Source: Riptortus pedestris (taxonomy: Eukaryota; Arthropoda; Insecta; Hemiptera; Alydidae). From it: DNA of 64,000 bases. How positions within the stretch are numbered: the first letter of the stretch is position 1; every line of letters begins with the position of its first letter. The notes beneath the pieces are model-generated. The model was not told where the DNA came from and made no database searches. It was given only the letters and a program-made list of their open reading frames with translations. Of this stretch, positions 21,991 through 32,860 are shown piece after piece. The translations under genes and the position numbers were made by a program. Location of the stretch: assembly GCA_019009955.1 (NCBI GenBank), contig CM032228.1:204395001-204459000 (forward strand). Direction: 5' to 3'.

Positions 21991-22734
21991 GTTATTGCCC
22001 AGAAGTCGTAAGTCATAAACCCAGTTTTAGGAACGGATAACGGATTATTTTAAAAGCTCTCTAGATTTTCTGGATAAAACGAATACAGGCGAACATGAGT
22101 TTTCACGTCGAAGTAAACCTCCACCCCAATTGAAATTATCATATAGGCTAGGTTGTACTTTAGGATAGGTGACTCACAAATATAGAAGTCCACAAAGTTT
22201 TCTTGCGGTTTTTGACTGATTGAGTAACAAACAGGCGGGCAGATTAGAGACAAGAGTTTCAAACACACAACAATTTTTGGGTTAAAACCGAAAATTCTCA
22301 GTACATTGTAGTTATTCATATCCGACTAGAAATTTTGATTAGTTCTTATATAGGTCCATGTATTATATCCATCTGCATATTATTTCACTTATCTAACTAG
22401 TTCAGAATACTGCTTAACACTCCGGTGTCACAACTCAGGGCACAGGGGCCATGAAGTGTATTGTGACATTCAGTTTGCTGAACTCGACTGAAGAATATAT
22501 TCTCTATAATGGATGAGGAAGGGAACACCTGCTGATGTAGAAGCAAGCTGTTATACTTCAGCAGCTGTGAGAGACGGTGTCAGCAATAATTCCACACCAA
22601 GGCAAAATTATATTGTCTCTCCTAAAAACCCATTCATCTTTATCAATGTTTTGTATATATATACACAAACGAATTACAATCTCTTTTGTTTTATTTTAGT
22701 GGTATTGTTCTTTTTCCATTATAAAAATCTCGGA
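21991..22734. other. No gene recognised
   Basis: AT-rich DNA with an 89-codon minus frame (22319-22050) and a 94-codon plus frame (22513-22797), neither with recognisable motifs; the latter's end runs into a Penelope terminal repeat. Confidence 0.45.
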
Positions 22735-22989
22735 ATTTTTATAATACTAATATTTATATATTCTTCATATTTTATGGCAAAGAGTCCCTCTTCATAAAAT
22801 ATGAATAACATATGAATAATATTGGGTCCTGGATAAGAAGAATAATGACCTCCATTGCTAATGAACGGGGGATGAAGAGTTTAATTTTGAAATTCTAATT
22901 ATGAATCTTGACGAAGAAGCCTTGAAGCAACTTTTCAACTTAAAGAATAAAGTAAAGAACAAAGTACATTTAATTAATAAAATTTAAAT

Positions 22990-23042
22990 TCGTCACTAAA
23001 TAATTTCCTTTGCCCAGGCAAGAATCGAACTCGCAAGATTTT
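22990..23042 (-). mobile_element. SINE fragment inside the Penelope-like element
   Basis: TTCGTCACTAAATAATTTCC then TTTGCCCAGGCAAGAATCGA and ACTCGC is the B-box segment of the SINE read on the minus strand. Both its ends are missing. Confidence 0.6.
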
Positions 23043-23895
23043 TAAAACACTGTAAAAAGAAAACAAATATTTCATAGTTTCATATGTAATAGAAAAAAAA
23101 GTTTATATAATATATTTGATACATTTTGTTTGGTTATAGTAAATTTGTAATAAGCATTGATAATTTTAAATATAAAATTTTAGATCTAGACATGTCCAGA
23201 AGTTATATAGGTTTAAAAAAATTAAATTGTGAAATACTGAAATGTAATGAAACGCACTTTAACCCTATAAAAGATTCCAAAATTAAATTAGTCGTAAATA
23301 CATTTATCTCTTTTTATACTAACAGAATAAACGTTTACTATAGTCATTGTTTTCATAAAAAATCAAATGACATTATTAAAAAAAGTTCCCATCTCTAAAA
23401 TAAACTCTCTCCAAAAACTTTCTACAATTAAAAATTGGCTGGTTAATTTATCAAACAAAGAGATCCCGAAGGAGGTTATGAATTTTTTAACTTTCAGTGA
23501 TAATTTTAATATTTTAAAATCAATTCATGGCAAAGACGTAGTAAATTTAGTAACTGAAGTGGGATATATGCTTGACAATGTTTCTATTTCAAACAGGGGG
23601 GAAAAAATTAGACATAAAACTGTAAATTTAATTAACGAAGCCAAAAATAAGAATAAGTTTCAAAAATATTCTAACTGGTATAGATATTTGTTTGGCAGAA
23701 GAGTTAATTAAATCAGTATGAAAAAATTACTATAAATTATGTTAAGGAAAATAAAGAAATTGGAATAGATAAAGCAGATAAATCAAACAAGACAGTAATA
23801 ATCAATAGGAATGATTAGGTACACTATGAAAATGCAAAACAATAAAAAAAAAAGGAGAGGCCCATGGCATAAAATATGAAGAATATATAAATAAT

Positions 23896-24146
23896 ATTGG
23901 GACCATAATAATAATCATTATCATTATTATTTATTAACGTCCACTTTTTGCAACTAAGGCTAATTAGGACGGGTTATCTACAGGTTACCACCCTTTTCTA
24001 GCCAGGGTGGGATTTAGGATGTTATTTAATGAATTTCGTCACTAAATAATTTCCTTTGCCCAGGTGAGAATCGAACTCGCCACTCTAGGTTTGCCATGTG
24101 AGATGAAGGTCAACGCTTTAGCTCACATGGCTAACATGAGCCCCCA
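23896..24146 (-). mobile_element. tRNA-derived SINE, full length, nested in Penelope terminal repeat
   Basis: Head GGGCTCATGTTAGCCATGTG, B box GCGAGTTCGATTCTCACC and the ATAATAATGATAATGATTAT tail are all present on the minus strand. The Penelope repeat AATATTGGGACC stops at its left edge and resumes as CAGAATAATAAGAA at its right edge. Confidence 0.82.
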
Positions 24147-24225
24147 GAATAATAAGAAATAAGGGCAGTATTTTTTTATTTTTTTTTTTTACTTGAAATG
24201 CTTGAACAAAATAAAATTAAAAGCG

Positions 24226-24597
24226 GGGATTTACTGAAGCTGAAAAATAAAAAATACGATAATCTCGGTTAACTTTAAAAAAAAAAAAAAAAAATTACAT
24301 AGAACATCCTTTACAGAAAATTAAACTGACAGGATTATGAACTCAATACAGATCCCACTCGTTTTTTTTGGAGAATTTTCTTTTTTCTCCCCCCCCCCTC
24401 GGCCCAATTTCAGCCGTTAACTAACGAGATCTTTAGTTTTACATGAAACGCTTATATATCGATTTTGGTAACAATCAAACAATAAGTGCAACCGCTGGAA
24501 CGGACTTCATTTTCATCATCTCCTAGGTAGGATCGGTAGACATTTGAGGATATTTTTCAAAAATTGCGTCATGAATATAAGGGTTATCTGCTAAAAT
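24226..24597 (-). mobile_element. Helentron-like (HINE) 5' half
   Basis: Contains a module (AAGCGGGGATTTACTGAAGC, C-run at 24389-24399, CAATTTCAGCCGTTAACTAA), then CTTATATATCGATTTTGGTA, CAACCGCTGGAACGGACTTC, ATTTTCATCATCTCCTAGG, and the 5' end decayed to GGTTATCTGCTAAAATTGC. The 3' end is absent and the (TA)n is lost. Confidence 0.65.
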
Positions 24598-25109
24598 TGC
24601 TATTGGCGTGAAATCAGGACTTCGAACAGTCCAATACAAGGGTAGCTCTATCTTTGAGCCAGTAGTTAGTTACAAGGCGTCCATTGTATATATGCACATC
24701 TGTCAATGTGCTCCCTCTCTGTCTTCTAGCAATTCAAGGAGTGATTGTACTATAGAATTCTGACCTAGATACTAGATTAATTCATGCTTGCAATAATTAT
24801 AATGAATTCGTACTTATATAACGATGGGCCGTAACATTTATCGCCCACAAACACCCAGACTTCACGTTAACAGGTGTTGAATATGATAAATATATAAGTC
24901 CGTTTTATAAATATATAAATAAATGGACACAATAGTTTACTTAAGCACAATATTAAAAACATTATCCCCCATAGTGAAAATAATAGAATGTAATAATACA
25001 AAAATAAAAACTTTTTCTTGTACAACTAAACAATACATTTTTTACACAAATTTTAGTTTGAAAGTATTATATACCTCTAATTAAAAACATTTTATTTATT
25101 GTGGAGCGT
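24598..25109. other. No gene recognised
   Basis: AT-rich with no recognisable element. Confidence 0.5.
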
Positions 25110-25290
25110 TCGCCACCACTAATAAGTGGAGTGGAGTGGGATGTAGGAAGAATTCGAAAATTCAAAATAACTCCGTTATTATGACTCGGATCGAATAATG
25201 TTATAAACCAACCATGGAAGCTCTACTATTGTAGTTGATTACATTTTCACATACCCCAAATATTAAGCGAGTTGTTCGTATTTTCTTGTT
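25110..25290 (+). mobile_element. Helentron-like (HINE) internal fragment
   Basis: Carries GAATTCGAAAATTCAAAATA, ACTCCGTTATTATGACTCGG and a CCAAATATTAAGCGAG block, i.e. the module half read on the plus strand. It abuts the 5' terminus of the next copy directly. Confidence 0.6.
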
Positions 25291-25317
25291 TTAGCAGATT
25301 TCCCTTGAGGGAAAATC

Positions 25318-25470
25318 TTAGTTCATTCCAATATTACATTAGGAGTAATCTGCTTACAGGTACTCCTAATGTAAGCAGAGGTACAACAGTCATGTACAAT
25401 AGTTTTTAAGTATCTTGTCTTGCACTGAAGAAGAGAAAATAAATATTCTCGAAATATTGGAATGAACTAA
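25318..25470. mobile_element. 153-bp element with 17-bp terminal inverted repeats
   Basis: Ends are TTAGTTCATTCCAATAT and its exact inverse complement. Inside, a second perfect 12-bp hairpin stem ACATTAGGAGTA / TACTCCTAATGT lies at the left. It sits where the Helentron-like 5' region should continue, so it is probably an insertion, although part of the host element is missing beyond it. No target-site duplication is clear. Confidence 0.55.
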
Positions 25471-25503
25471 AATTTTTTACCAACACTGACCAAAACAACA
25501 ACA

Positions 25504-25505
<2 letters not shown>

Positions 25506-25579
<74 letters not shown>

Positions 25580-25605
25580 TTGTGAGTGCGTGCGTGTGTG
25601 TGTGT
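25506..25605 (+). repeat. Compound (TA)n(TG)n microsatellite
   Basis: (TA)n to about 25541, then (TG)n with a few GC interruptions to 25605, at the fixed microsatellite position of the Helentron-like family. Confidence 0.9.
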
Positions 25606-25961
25606 TGCCACTCTAGCGGTCGCAATTATTGTTTAATCGTTACGAAACTCGATATTTAGTCGTTTTATGTAAAAAGAAAGATATTTTTAAATGAAAGTTT
25701 ATAATTAATAAATTAAATGAGTATCAAACGTTAATATTAATATATGTGGTACTTCTTATTAAATTGTATAAGTGATCTTTATAATGCTGAATATATGCAG
25801 TGTTAGTCTGTATGTATAGTTGCAAGTGCTTTTGTGTTCAGCGTTTCTTGAAGTTGGGGCTTAGGAAAATGGCTGGGCAGCTATGAGACAATTGCATCAT
25901 GGACATATTTTTAAAGACTTATTACCGTCCGACTTATATTTCAGGTTTTAATTTTAAAATT

Positions 25962-26141
25962 TAAATTATTTATTAACGTCCACTTTTTACAACTAAGGCT
26001 AACTGGAATGGGTTATCTACAGGTTACCACCCTTTTCTAGCCAGGGTGGCACTCAGGATTTCCTCTTTTTCCTTTTCCACGGATTTAAAGAATTCCGTCA
26101 CTAAATAAATTCCTGTTCTCAGGCGGGGATCGAACTCGCCA
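25962..26141 (-). mobile_element. tRNA-derived SINE, head truncated
   Basis: Tail-side sequence (TTATTAACGTCCACTTTTTA, CAGGTTACCACCCTTTTCTA) and the B box (GGGATCGAACTCGCC) are present; the A box and tRNA 5' half are gone. It carries a short CTTTTTCCTTTTCC insertion. Confidence 0.75.
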
Positions 26142-26469
26142 CTTTTATTTTTGATATTCAAAATATAACCAAATCTTATAGGAAATTGAATCTGGAATAC
26201 GACAATGTCATCGGATTTTACAAATTTCAGTATAAAGTTCATTTTTTGCAGTTTTTATTGTAGTTTTAAAAAAACGTTGGTTATTTGCAGGAAAAAAATG
26301 GTCACTTTCAACTATAAAAATTAAAAGAATTAAATAAAACCCCACAGCTATTTAATACTCGAGTTGTAAGTTTAGATTAGACTACGAAGGAATATAAACA
26401 TATATTTAATTGTTTCTTTTTATTAGTATCATTTGGATAAAATATGAAATGATATCACAAATGTCTTAT

Positions 26470-26515
26470 ACCAGGAAATGGGAAATCCGCTTAGCTTCTG
26501 CGTGACGGACTTTTT
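26470..26515 (+). mobile_element. Helentron-like (HINE) solo 3' terminus
   Basis: GGGAAATCCGCTTAGCTTCT then GCGTGACGGACTTTT; the left arm of the hairpin is lost. No other family sequence is recognised to the left. Confidence 0.6.
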
Positions 26516-28230
26516 TTTCTAACAATACTTCTATTTTATTTAACTTAAATTGTTAATTATTTTTTATTGCATATTATTATTTATTATCCTTGAAGTTCAT
26601 CCACTATGTTCTGTTTAGAAATTGTATAGTGGGGTTTAAAAGTCGTAAATATGCTTGGTATCGGAAAATATTACATATTCAATCTTGCTAAATACGTACG
26701 GTTATTGCTTTCTACATTTTGCAGTCTCGGAAATATTAAAGGACTTATTTGTATTTTTTCGTAGTAATACAATTTCTCTTTCTGTCCCTACCTCCCCCCT
26801 CTGTTTCTCTCGTCAAATTTGCTGGGATCAGATGTGATATAATTTCCCTGTCATTCTGATACATTTGAAATCGGCTTGATTCATTAACTTCTTATAATAA
26901 ATGCACCAATAAATTACGTCTTACAATACTTTTCCCCGATGCTTAGAAACGGTGTATTTACAATTTTATTTTTCAGTCATTAGCGCTGTACTGAATAATC
27001 GGAAAATAGCATATTACTTTACTATACTTTCAAAATATCTTAATACGGTCTTTCATTCATGTTGGTTTAAAATTTCCTTTTAAATAATGAAAATGGTCAA
27101 TTGCAGTAGGAAATTCTACGAGAATGAAGATATTTAATTTTTTTAATTAAATCCAGAGGTTTATAAAACCGGGGAAACGGAACAGTACGAAATACTAATT
27201 TCGGCTTCTTTAAAATTAGCTACCGACGGAAATGTATACAATCTATTTCCAGTGTTTGTGCTGGCGACGCACTTTGTCGCAGTTTGTAAACTCAGTCTTC
27301 AGCCAAGATTTCCCTGAAATAAAGAAGATTTGTGTCAGCTTAAGTGCCACATATAGTAATGCGAATTTACGGCCAGTCCGTTAATCGCAGTAGCAGTATT
27401 GCACCTAGAACTATACCACTTGCTGTCTAAACATTTAAGCGAAGTCTCTTTTCCTTGTTCGATAAAAAATTAGGAGAAATCAAATGGTAGCATTAGTTGA
27501 TGTACAAAAGTATAGCTAAGTGTCAAACGTGCGCTAAAAACTATAGTGGGAGCCAACATTTTCATTGGGCACTAATGACTGGACCAAACTAAACAAAACT
27601 TGGTATGTGAATTACCATCAACTCTTCCATAAAATTAAGCTATATTAAAATTTCTAGGGACGATCAGTAGTGGGGGTTGTAAGGGAAGCCTGATATGAAA
27701 AATTGTCGTATTCATTTCCTATTGTTTTCGTCAAACATGCACATATCAGAAGATGTCTGTTTTGTTATTTATAGTAGAGTAACATTTGTGAAGTACACTA
27801 CTGTCGTATAACGAAGAATACACGGATATACGCTAAAAACTATAAAGGGAGTTAACAATTTTATTAGTATTCATTAAAGTGTTTTAATATAGTCATATTC
27901 TGACAAATGATGTTTTTTGACTTATACAATAATTTTCATCGTTCTCATCAATAGCGCCCATTCACCTCTTTCGATTTATAGATTCGATTTTTTCTACAAG
28001 TTTACTTACACAGATTGTTTCACAAAGGAAGCACCGAAACATTTTTGTCTCTGACGCTCAGTATCTTTTGCACATAAAACTTTAACTTGGATGCACTTTA
28101 TTTATCTCCTTAATATTCTTTCTAGGCAGCATTCTTTCTACTTATTAACAGCCTTTACTCTTTAAGAAGCATTTTTTCCGAGCAACATCGTCACAGCAGC
28201 GACGCTTCAATAAATAAATAGCATTTACCC
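26516..28230. other. No gene recognised; one shared block at 27655-27790
   Basis: AT-rich. The block around 27655-27790 (GGGACGATCAGTAGTGGGGG, TTTCCTATTGTTTTCGTC) is similar to the outer part of the copies at 13990-14110 and 15730-15850. A short internal repeat, GCGCTAAAAACTATAGTGGG and CGCTAAAAACTATAAAGGGA, lies at 27531 and 27831. Confidence 0.45.
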
Positions 28231-28249
28231 TGTTGCTCACCATCATATC

Positions 28250-28705
28250 CACATTAAATTGCAACCAGCAAACACACGACTTGCACAAATATACCCTTTA
28301 ATAAACAAAAATACACCACTGAAACTGACACTGACTTGTGCAACACTACCCGTACTTTACAAAACACTCATACTCCCCGTATTCACATACGTATGCCCAG
28401 TCTGCCTGGGCATCAGCAACTCACACAAAAAGAAACTACAGTCCTTCCAGAGCAAAGTACTTTGGATAGCGGCAAATGCTCCCTGGTTTGTTAGGAACAG
28501 CCAAATCCACAGAGAATTGGAAGTTGCTCTTATTTCAGTTCGTATTCAACAACTTGTAAGAAAATATCATGGCTGCCTTCCCATGTCAAGTGGAGCCACC
28601 CATTATAATTTAGGTTGTACCAAAATATAATAATTTTGTAACAAATCTTGTATAATAACACTTTGTGTATAATACTTATGTATTGGTCCAAATAAATTTC
28701 CTTTT
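28250..28705 (+). pseudogene. Jockey-like LINE reverse transcriptase C-terminal fragment
   Basis: A 123-codon frame (28259-28630) includes TLPVLYKTLILPVFTYVCPV, then KKLQSFQSKVLWIAANAPWF and VRNSQIHRELEV. This is the thumb and post-RT segment of Jockey/CR1-type LINEs (YKTLI.PV.TY, LQ.FQ.KVLR...NAPWFVRN). The rest of the polymerase is missing upstream; a poor A-tail and TTTTTTCTCTCTCT stretch follows. Intact over the conserved piece, so a relatively recent 5'-truncated insertion. Confidence 0.75.
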
Positions 28706-28959
28706 TTTCTCTCTCTGCTCTGTTACTCCGACACTTATTTTTTTTTATATTAATGGAGACTACAGAAAGCGATTTCCAATTCTACCGACATCTCATTGAG
28801 ATTCTCTTCGATCGCTCGGAGGTTGTGTTGGAGGAGTTATTCATGTAGTATTTTCATTTCCGTGATCTATAGCATTTTTGAGACCAGCTTTTGTATATAC
28901 CTTTTTTGTAACCCAAACCCATGAAATATCTCGCAAGTTTCCTCCTTCATATGAAGTAG

Positions 28960-29480
28960 TCTATTATACTATTCCTGCTCCTTTTTAAAGAACGATTATT
29001 CAATTCAAGAAAAGTTCAAGATAATTACTTTATGGAATAACGTTTTAGGGGAAAAGCAGTTGTATCTCGTCTTCTTTTGGAACAACCTTTCCTATAGTCA
29101 GTTTTACTTATGCCGCAATAAATTCTTGAAGATGGGAGCATCCACTTGGGAGCAAACCGGGTTCCATTCATGCCGTTGCTAACTTGGCCCACAATTCTGT
29201 TAGAAGTCCGGAGTTTATTAGCTTGCTGCTTTTCTTGAACAGAATTTCTCTTTGGTCTTTCTTCCTTTTCTCACATTTGCTTTGTATATCTGGCGTAGGC
29301 AGTCATCTCCTTCTCTAGTTCTTCTTCCTTACCTATCAGTTTCTTATTATTCCAAGTTCCAAAGCGCATGTCGTGTAGGGAGCCTCGTCTCAATCTGTTG
29401 CTTCTGGAAAGATTCGAAGTAGCTTAAAGAGCCTAGAGACACTATTTTCAACCTACGAATGATAAGCCCAGATAGGAAAC
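28960..29480 (-). pseudogene. Degenerate LINE endonuclease start
   Basis: On the minus strand MRFGTWNNKKLIGKEEELEK can be read from 29370, matching the RFGTWNVRSL.GKE.EL start of LINE endonuclease domains, preceded by SNRLRRGSLHD, a leader seen with such elements. Downstream sequence is diverged and needs several frame changes. Confidence 0.4.
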
Positions 29481-29910
29481 CTCGCCTAACCTCCCGAGAC
29501 AACTTGCCTCCTGAATATTTATGCCCCTTAGGAAGTATGTGTGGCTAGACTTTGTCTCCCAGTGCTGAGTAAAATTATTTTCACCCTTCCCTTATACATC
29601 TTCGTTTCTAGCAAAAATACTTCATGATATTTTGATTAGCCTATTATTGAGGAAAGGCTTGGAATTGAAGTAGAGGCGGAATTGTTATCTTAATTGTACA
29701 AACGTCACTATTCTTATTATATAAATATAACTGCTGAAATAGTATATTTTAATATGTTGCTTCTGTGTGATTGATTATTCTACTCTGTACTAAAGAATAA
29801 ATTGTTTTCACATAACTACCCACGTTTGGCCAAATACTGCGTGGCCTTCAATAGTTTTCCTATAATTTTAACAAGATTATATATTTTAATCAAGCTATTT
29901 GTAACTATAT

Positions 29911-30267
29911 TTAATTCAAATAAATGGTTAGAACCGCCGGTAAAAATGATACTGTTGTCATACCTATCGGTGAAGACCATCGTCACTGGTCGATGATCGC
30001 GTACAGCTGGGAAGCGCTTTCGATGCAATGGCACCATTTTCAAGCCCGTCAAAAGTTGTGCTGAGTTAGTTGTAATAATAGATAACTAACTGATAACGTA
30101 GACAACCTAATACGGGGAACAGACGTAAGAAACCTACTGACTAACGAACAACTAACTCAGTAAAACTTTTGATGGGCTTGAAGATGGTGCCATTGCATCG
30201 AAAGCGCTTGCCAGCTGTACTCAACCATCAGCCAGTAACGACGGTCTCCACTGACAGGTATGACAAT
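29911..30267 (+). mobile_element. Foldback element with about 120-bp inverted arms, copy 1
   Basis: Left arm 29951-30073 and right arm 30148-30267 are imperfect inverse complements, from TGTTGTCATACCTATCGGTG inward to TGAGTTAGTTGT. A 74-bp spacer separates them. A 40-bp extension (GGTTAGAACCGCC etc., 29911-29950) is present at the left only. Each arm keeps the same short open frame (MTGLKMVPLHRKRFPAV-like), a consequence of the inverted duplication and not a gene. Confidence 0.75.
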
Positions 30268-30876
30268 AATAAATATTTAAATCATAAAATACAAGTTAGT
30301 CGAGTTGTAATGAAGGGCTTCAGTAAACCTCACTTCACTCATCCTTATTTTTACTTTTAACTTTTATATCAATTAACTACTAATGTCAACATTTCTAAAT
30401 ATGAAATTTCAACTTTTTAGTGTTAGCCATTCTTTAATTATGCAATACGCACATGAATACGTCCGTAAAATCAAAATGTGTTCACGAAGAGTTAGTAAGC
30501 TGGGATAATTACTGTAAAATTTGAAGAGCTAAATTCTTCGCAAGTAAAATACTTCGCTTCTCACGATGAATTAAAAATGTAATTGTAATTATTTGGGCTT
30601 TTAGTATATTTTAAACATAAGTAAATTAGATTGCTTATGTAATTATTTTCAATGTGTTAGAGATTTATTATTTGTCATGCTTTCCACACAGCGTACTCTG
30701 ATTTAAGGTATTAACAAACTCGACGTTTGCATTAGAAAGATTCATGTAGTAACCGTGTTGACAAAGAAACGTGGTTAAAGTATTTAATTATGAACAGACG
30801 AGGAGGATAGTTTTGTGAAAGTAGTCAAAAACTCATTATATATTATATTTGGAGAATTGCTTGCCTCTACCCTGAG
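30268..30876. other. No gene recognised
   Basis: AT-rich unique sequence. Confidence 0.5.
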
Positions 30877-31102
30877 AATAATTGTTATTTATTAACGTCC
30901 ACGTTTTGCTACGATCGCTGATTGAGATGGGTTATCAACAGGTTGTCACTCTTTCCTAGCCAGGGTGGGACTAAGGATTTTATTAAATGAGTTCGTCACT
31001 AAATAAATTCATCTTGCCCAAGCGGGAATCGAACTCGCCATTCTAGGTTTACCATGTGAGATTAAGACGAATGCCTCAACTCACACGGCCAACCGGAACC
31101 CC
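30877..31102 (-). mobile_element. tRNA-derived SINE, near full length
   Basis: Minus strand shows a GGTTCCGGTTGGCCGTGTGA head, B box GCGAGTTCGATTCCCGC and the TTAATAAATAACAATTAT tail. A C-run at 31099-31110 borders the head. Confidence 0.8.
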
Positions 31103-32860
31103 CCCCCCCCCGAAAGTCACGAGAAATTAGGGTGATATATGATAAATACAAATGTGCCGATATTGGAAGAAATTGATTGGGATTGTATTAAAAATAAACG
31201 ACTTGTTTAAATGATCGAATGAATCCCGTTCACCTTCTGCTCGGAATAGTTCAGGACCAAGGGGAAGAACTATACCTATTCGAACGGGAAAATCTTAATC
31301 CATTCATCATGTCCAGATCTAATATATGTAATTTCAAATCGATTTATAGTTCTTTCTGTTTCTATTGGATTTTACTGGTCGGCCCATAAATAAATGGATC
31401 GGAAAAATACTAATCATAGAAGCTTCAGAAGTTATTTCCATTAATTATGAAGCGTTATTTCAAAAGGTTCAATAGCTTTTGTCAAGTAGGAGTGGTGGTT
31501 CTCTTCGAAGTCAAAACTCGTTAATGGGATAATACAAGTAGCTTAAAATTGGTCCAGATAAATAAATAAAAAAAAAAACTCAGAAAATTCTTCCATTCAA
31601 ATTTACAGATTATATTATGTTTTCTTTTTACTTCGCACTTCGCCAAAGCATTGGTCGATATTGTTAATGACACTCATTTACTATGATTTAAGATAATTAA
31701 AGGAGCTTTTTAGTAATTTTGTCATGCTACCCTGTACAGCAATTTGTTGTTGGCTAAAATCGTTATTGTAAATAAATAGCTGTATCATTTTCTCCAATAT
31801 TTCATAACAAATGGTTGACAGATAAAAGCTATTATAGTTTTCGAATAAAAAAATTAGCATCTATTAAATTCCCACACACTTAATGCTTGTGGAATAATTA
31901 ACCTGAAGAAACTTCCGATAAACTAAAATCGTACTACGCATAATTATGATTAAGTTAAATTTAGTAATTCAATTTTTTTAACGTCCTTGTACGCACGTAA
32001 GAACGTATTTCGCATATCTCAAAAATAACTAGTCTTAGAATATTGAAATTTTATATTTGGGACTGTTGTACCGTCTAGTTTCACATCACCCCTTTGGCCA
32101 AAATCGACTCTGGACTAATAAGGAGGGCTGAGGAGGAATGGGGAGTGAGTTTAGGGGCGGAAATAAATAAATTGATAAATTGGTATATTAGGGTTACAAA
32201 AAAGTTGTAGGAGAACTATTTTTGTTAATCATGAAAAGATTTGTAAATTTTATTCCACAACATTCTTGAATCGGATTTACTAGAAACGGAGATATCAAAA
32301 AGTTCTTGAAGTGCAATTAAACATTGTGTTTATTTAATTATATAGGAGAACAAAGAAGTCACTTGGCGCCAGACATTAGCTTTGATGGATTCAGGGAATG
32401 TCAAAAGGGATAATTCCTTTGAAATATGAAATCGTAAAATGTTCGGGATTGCAATATTTCCTTTACTTTGTACAAGGAAATAAAAAGTAATGTATATAGC
32501 AGTAAGAATGAATAAAATAAATGAATTGGTGCGGTGAAGTGTAGGCCTACTCAAGAGGAAGTGACTAATAAAAGATTTCCATTTCCTAAAATACACCTTG
32601 CCAGAGCTATGGCGGTCGATCTGGGAAGCACTCTTCTTTCTACTTTGAAGGGCTCATTCTACTTGAACAAAGAACCCTCCTTCTAATCGCTCTGTTTTCT
32701 GTTCTCTCTTATAGAGTTAATGTCTTTCTTTTCGAGGGCTTTTAGTATTCTTTACCCCAACCCTCCGAATTGGGTCCTGTTTATTTATTTTTTCCAGCGG
32801 CTGCCATCAGACTACTTAAACGTTACTCTGGTGGCTTAATAAAACACTATTATAAATAAA
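31103..32860. other. No gene recognised
   Basis: AT-rich DNA; 32590-32830 is GC-richer with no coding motif. The 88-codon minus frame at 32596-32330 has no family features. Confidence 0.45.

Larger units (their letters stand above)
22735..24165 (+). mobile_element. Deleted Penelope-like retroelement
   Basis: At 22735-22850 two terminal-repeat pieces lie head to head (TTCTTCATATTTTATGGC on one side, CATAAAATATGAATAACA...AATATTGGGTCC on the other). A start MNLDEEALKQLFNLKNK follows at 22902. The frame then continues in pieces: 23126-23398 and, in another frame, 23367-23711 with IKNWLVNLSNKEIPKEVMNF, then KADKSNKTVIINRND at about 23770-23817. The NLSNKEIP..V and KADKxNxTVI motifs are those of the N-terminal region of Penelope-type proteins ahead of the reverse transcriptase. 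No RT or GIY-YIG endonuclease follows; instead a second terminal repeat starts at 23868 (CATGGCATAAAATATGAAGA). It is a non-functional internal-deletion derivative with frameshifts and nested SINE insertions. Confidence 0.65.
25291..25690 (+). mobile_element. Helentron-like (HINE) 5' half, interrupted
   Basis: Begins TTTTAGCAGATTTCCCTTGA, is interrupted at 25318-25470 by an inverted-repeat sequence, then has a compound (TA)n(TG)n microsatellite and the conserved CACTCTAGCGGTCGCAATTA and CGTTACGAAACTCGATATTT blocks. The 3' half is absent. Confidence 0.7.

Noticed and set aside
29816..30360. Paired frames MTGLKMVPLHRKR... on opposite strands as two genes
   Set aside because: They are the two arms of one inverted repeat read from each side; the same frame also appears in foldback copy 2.
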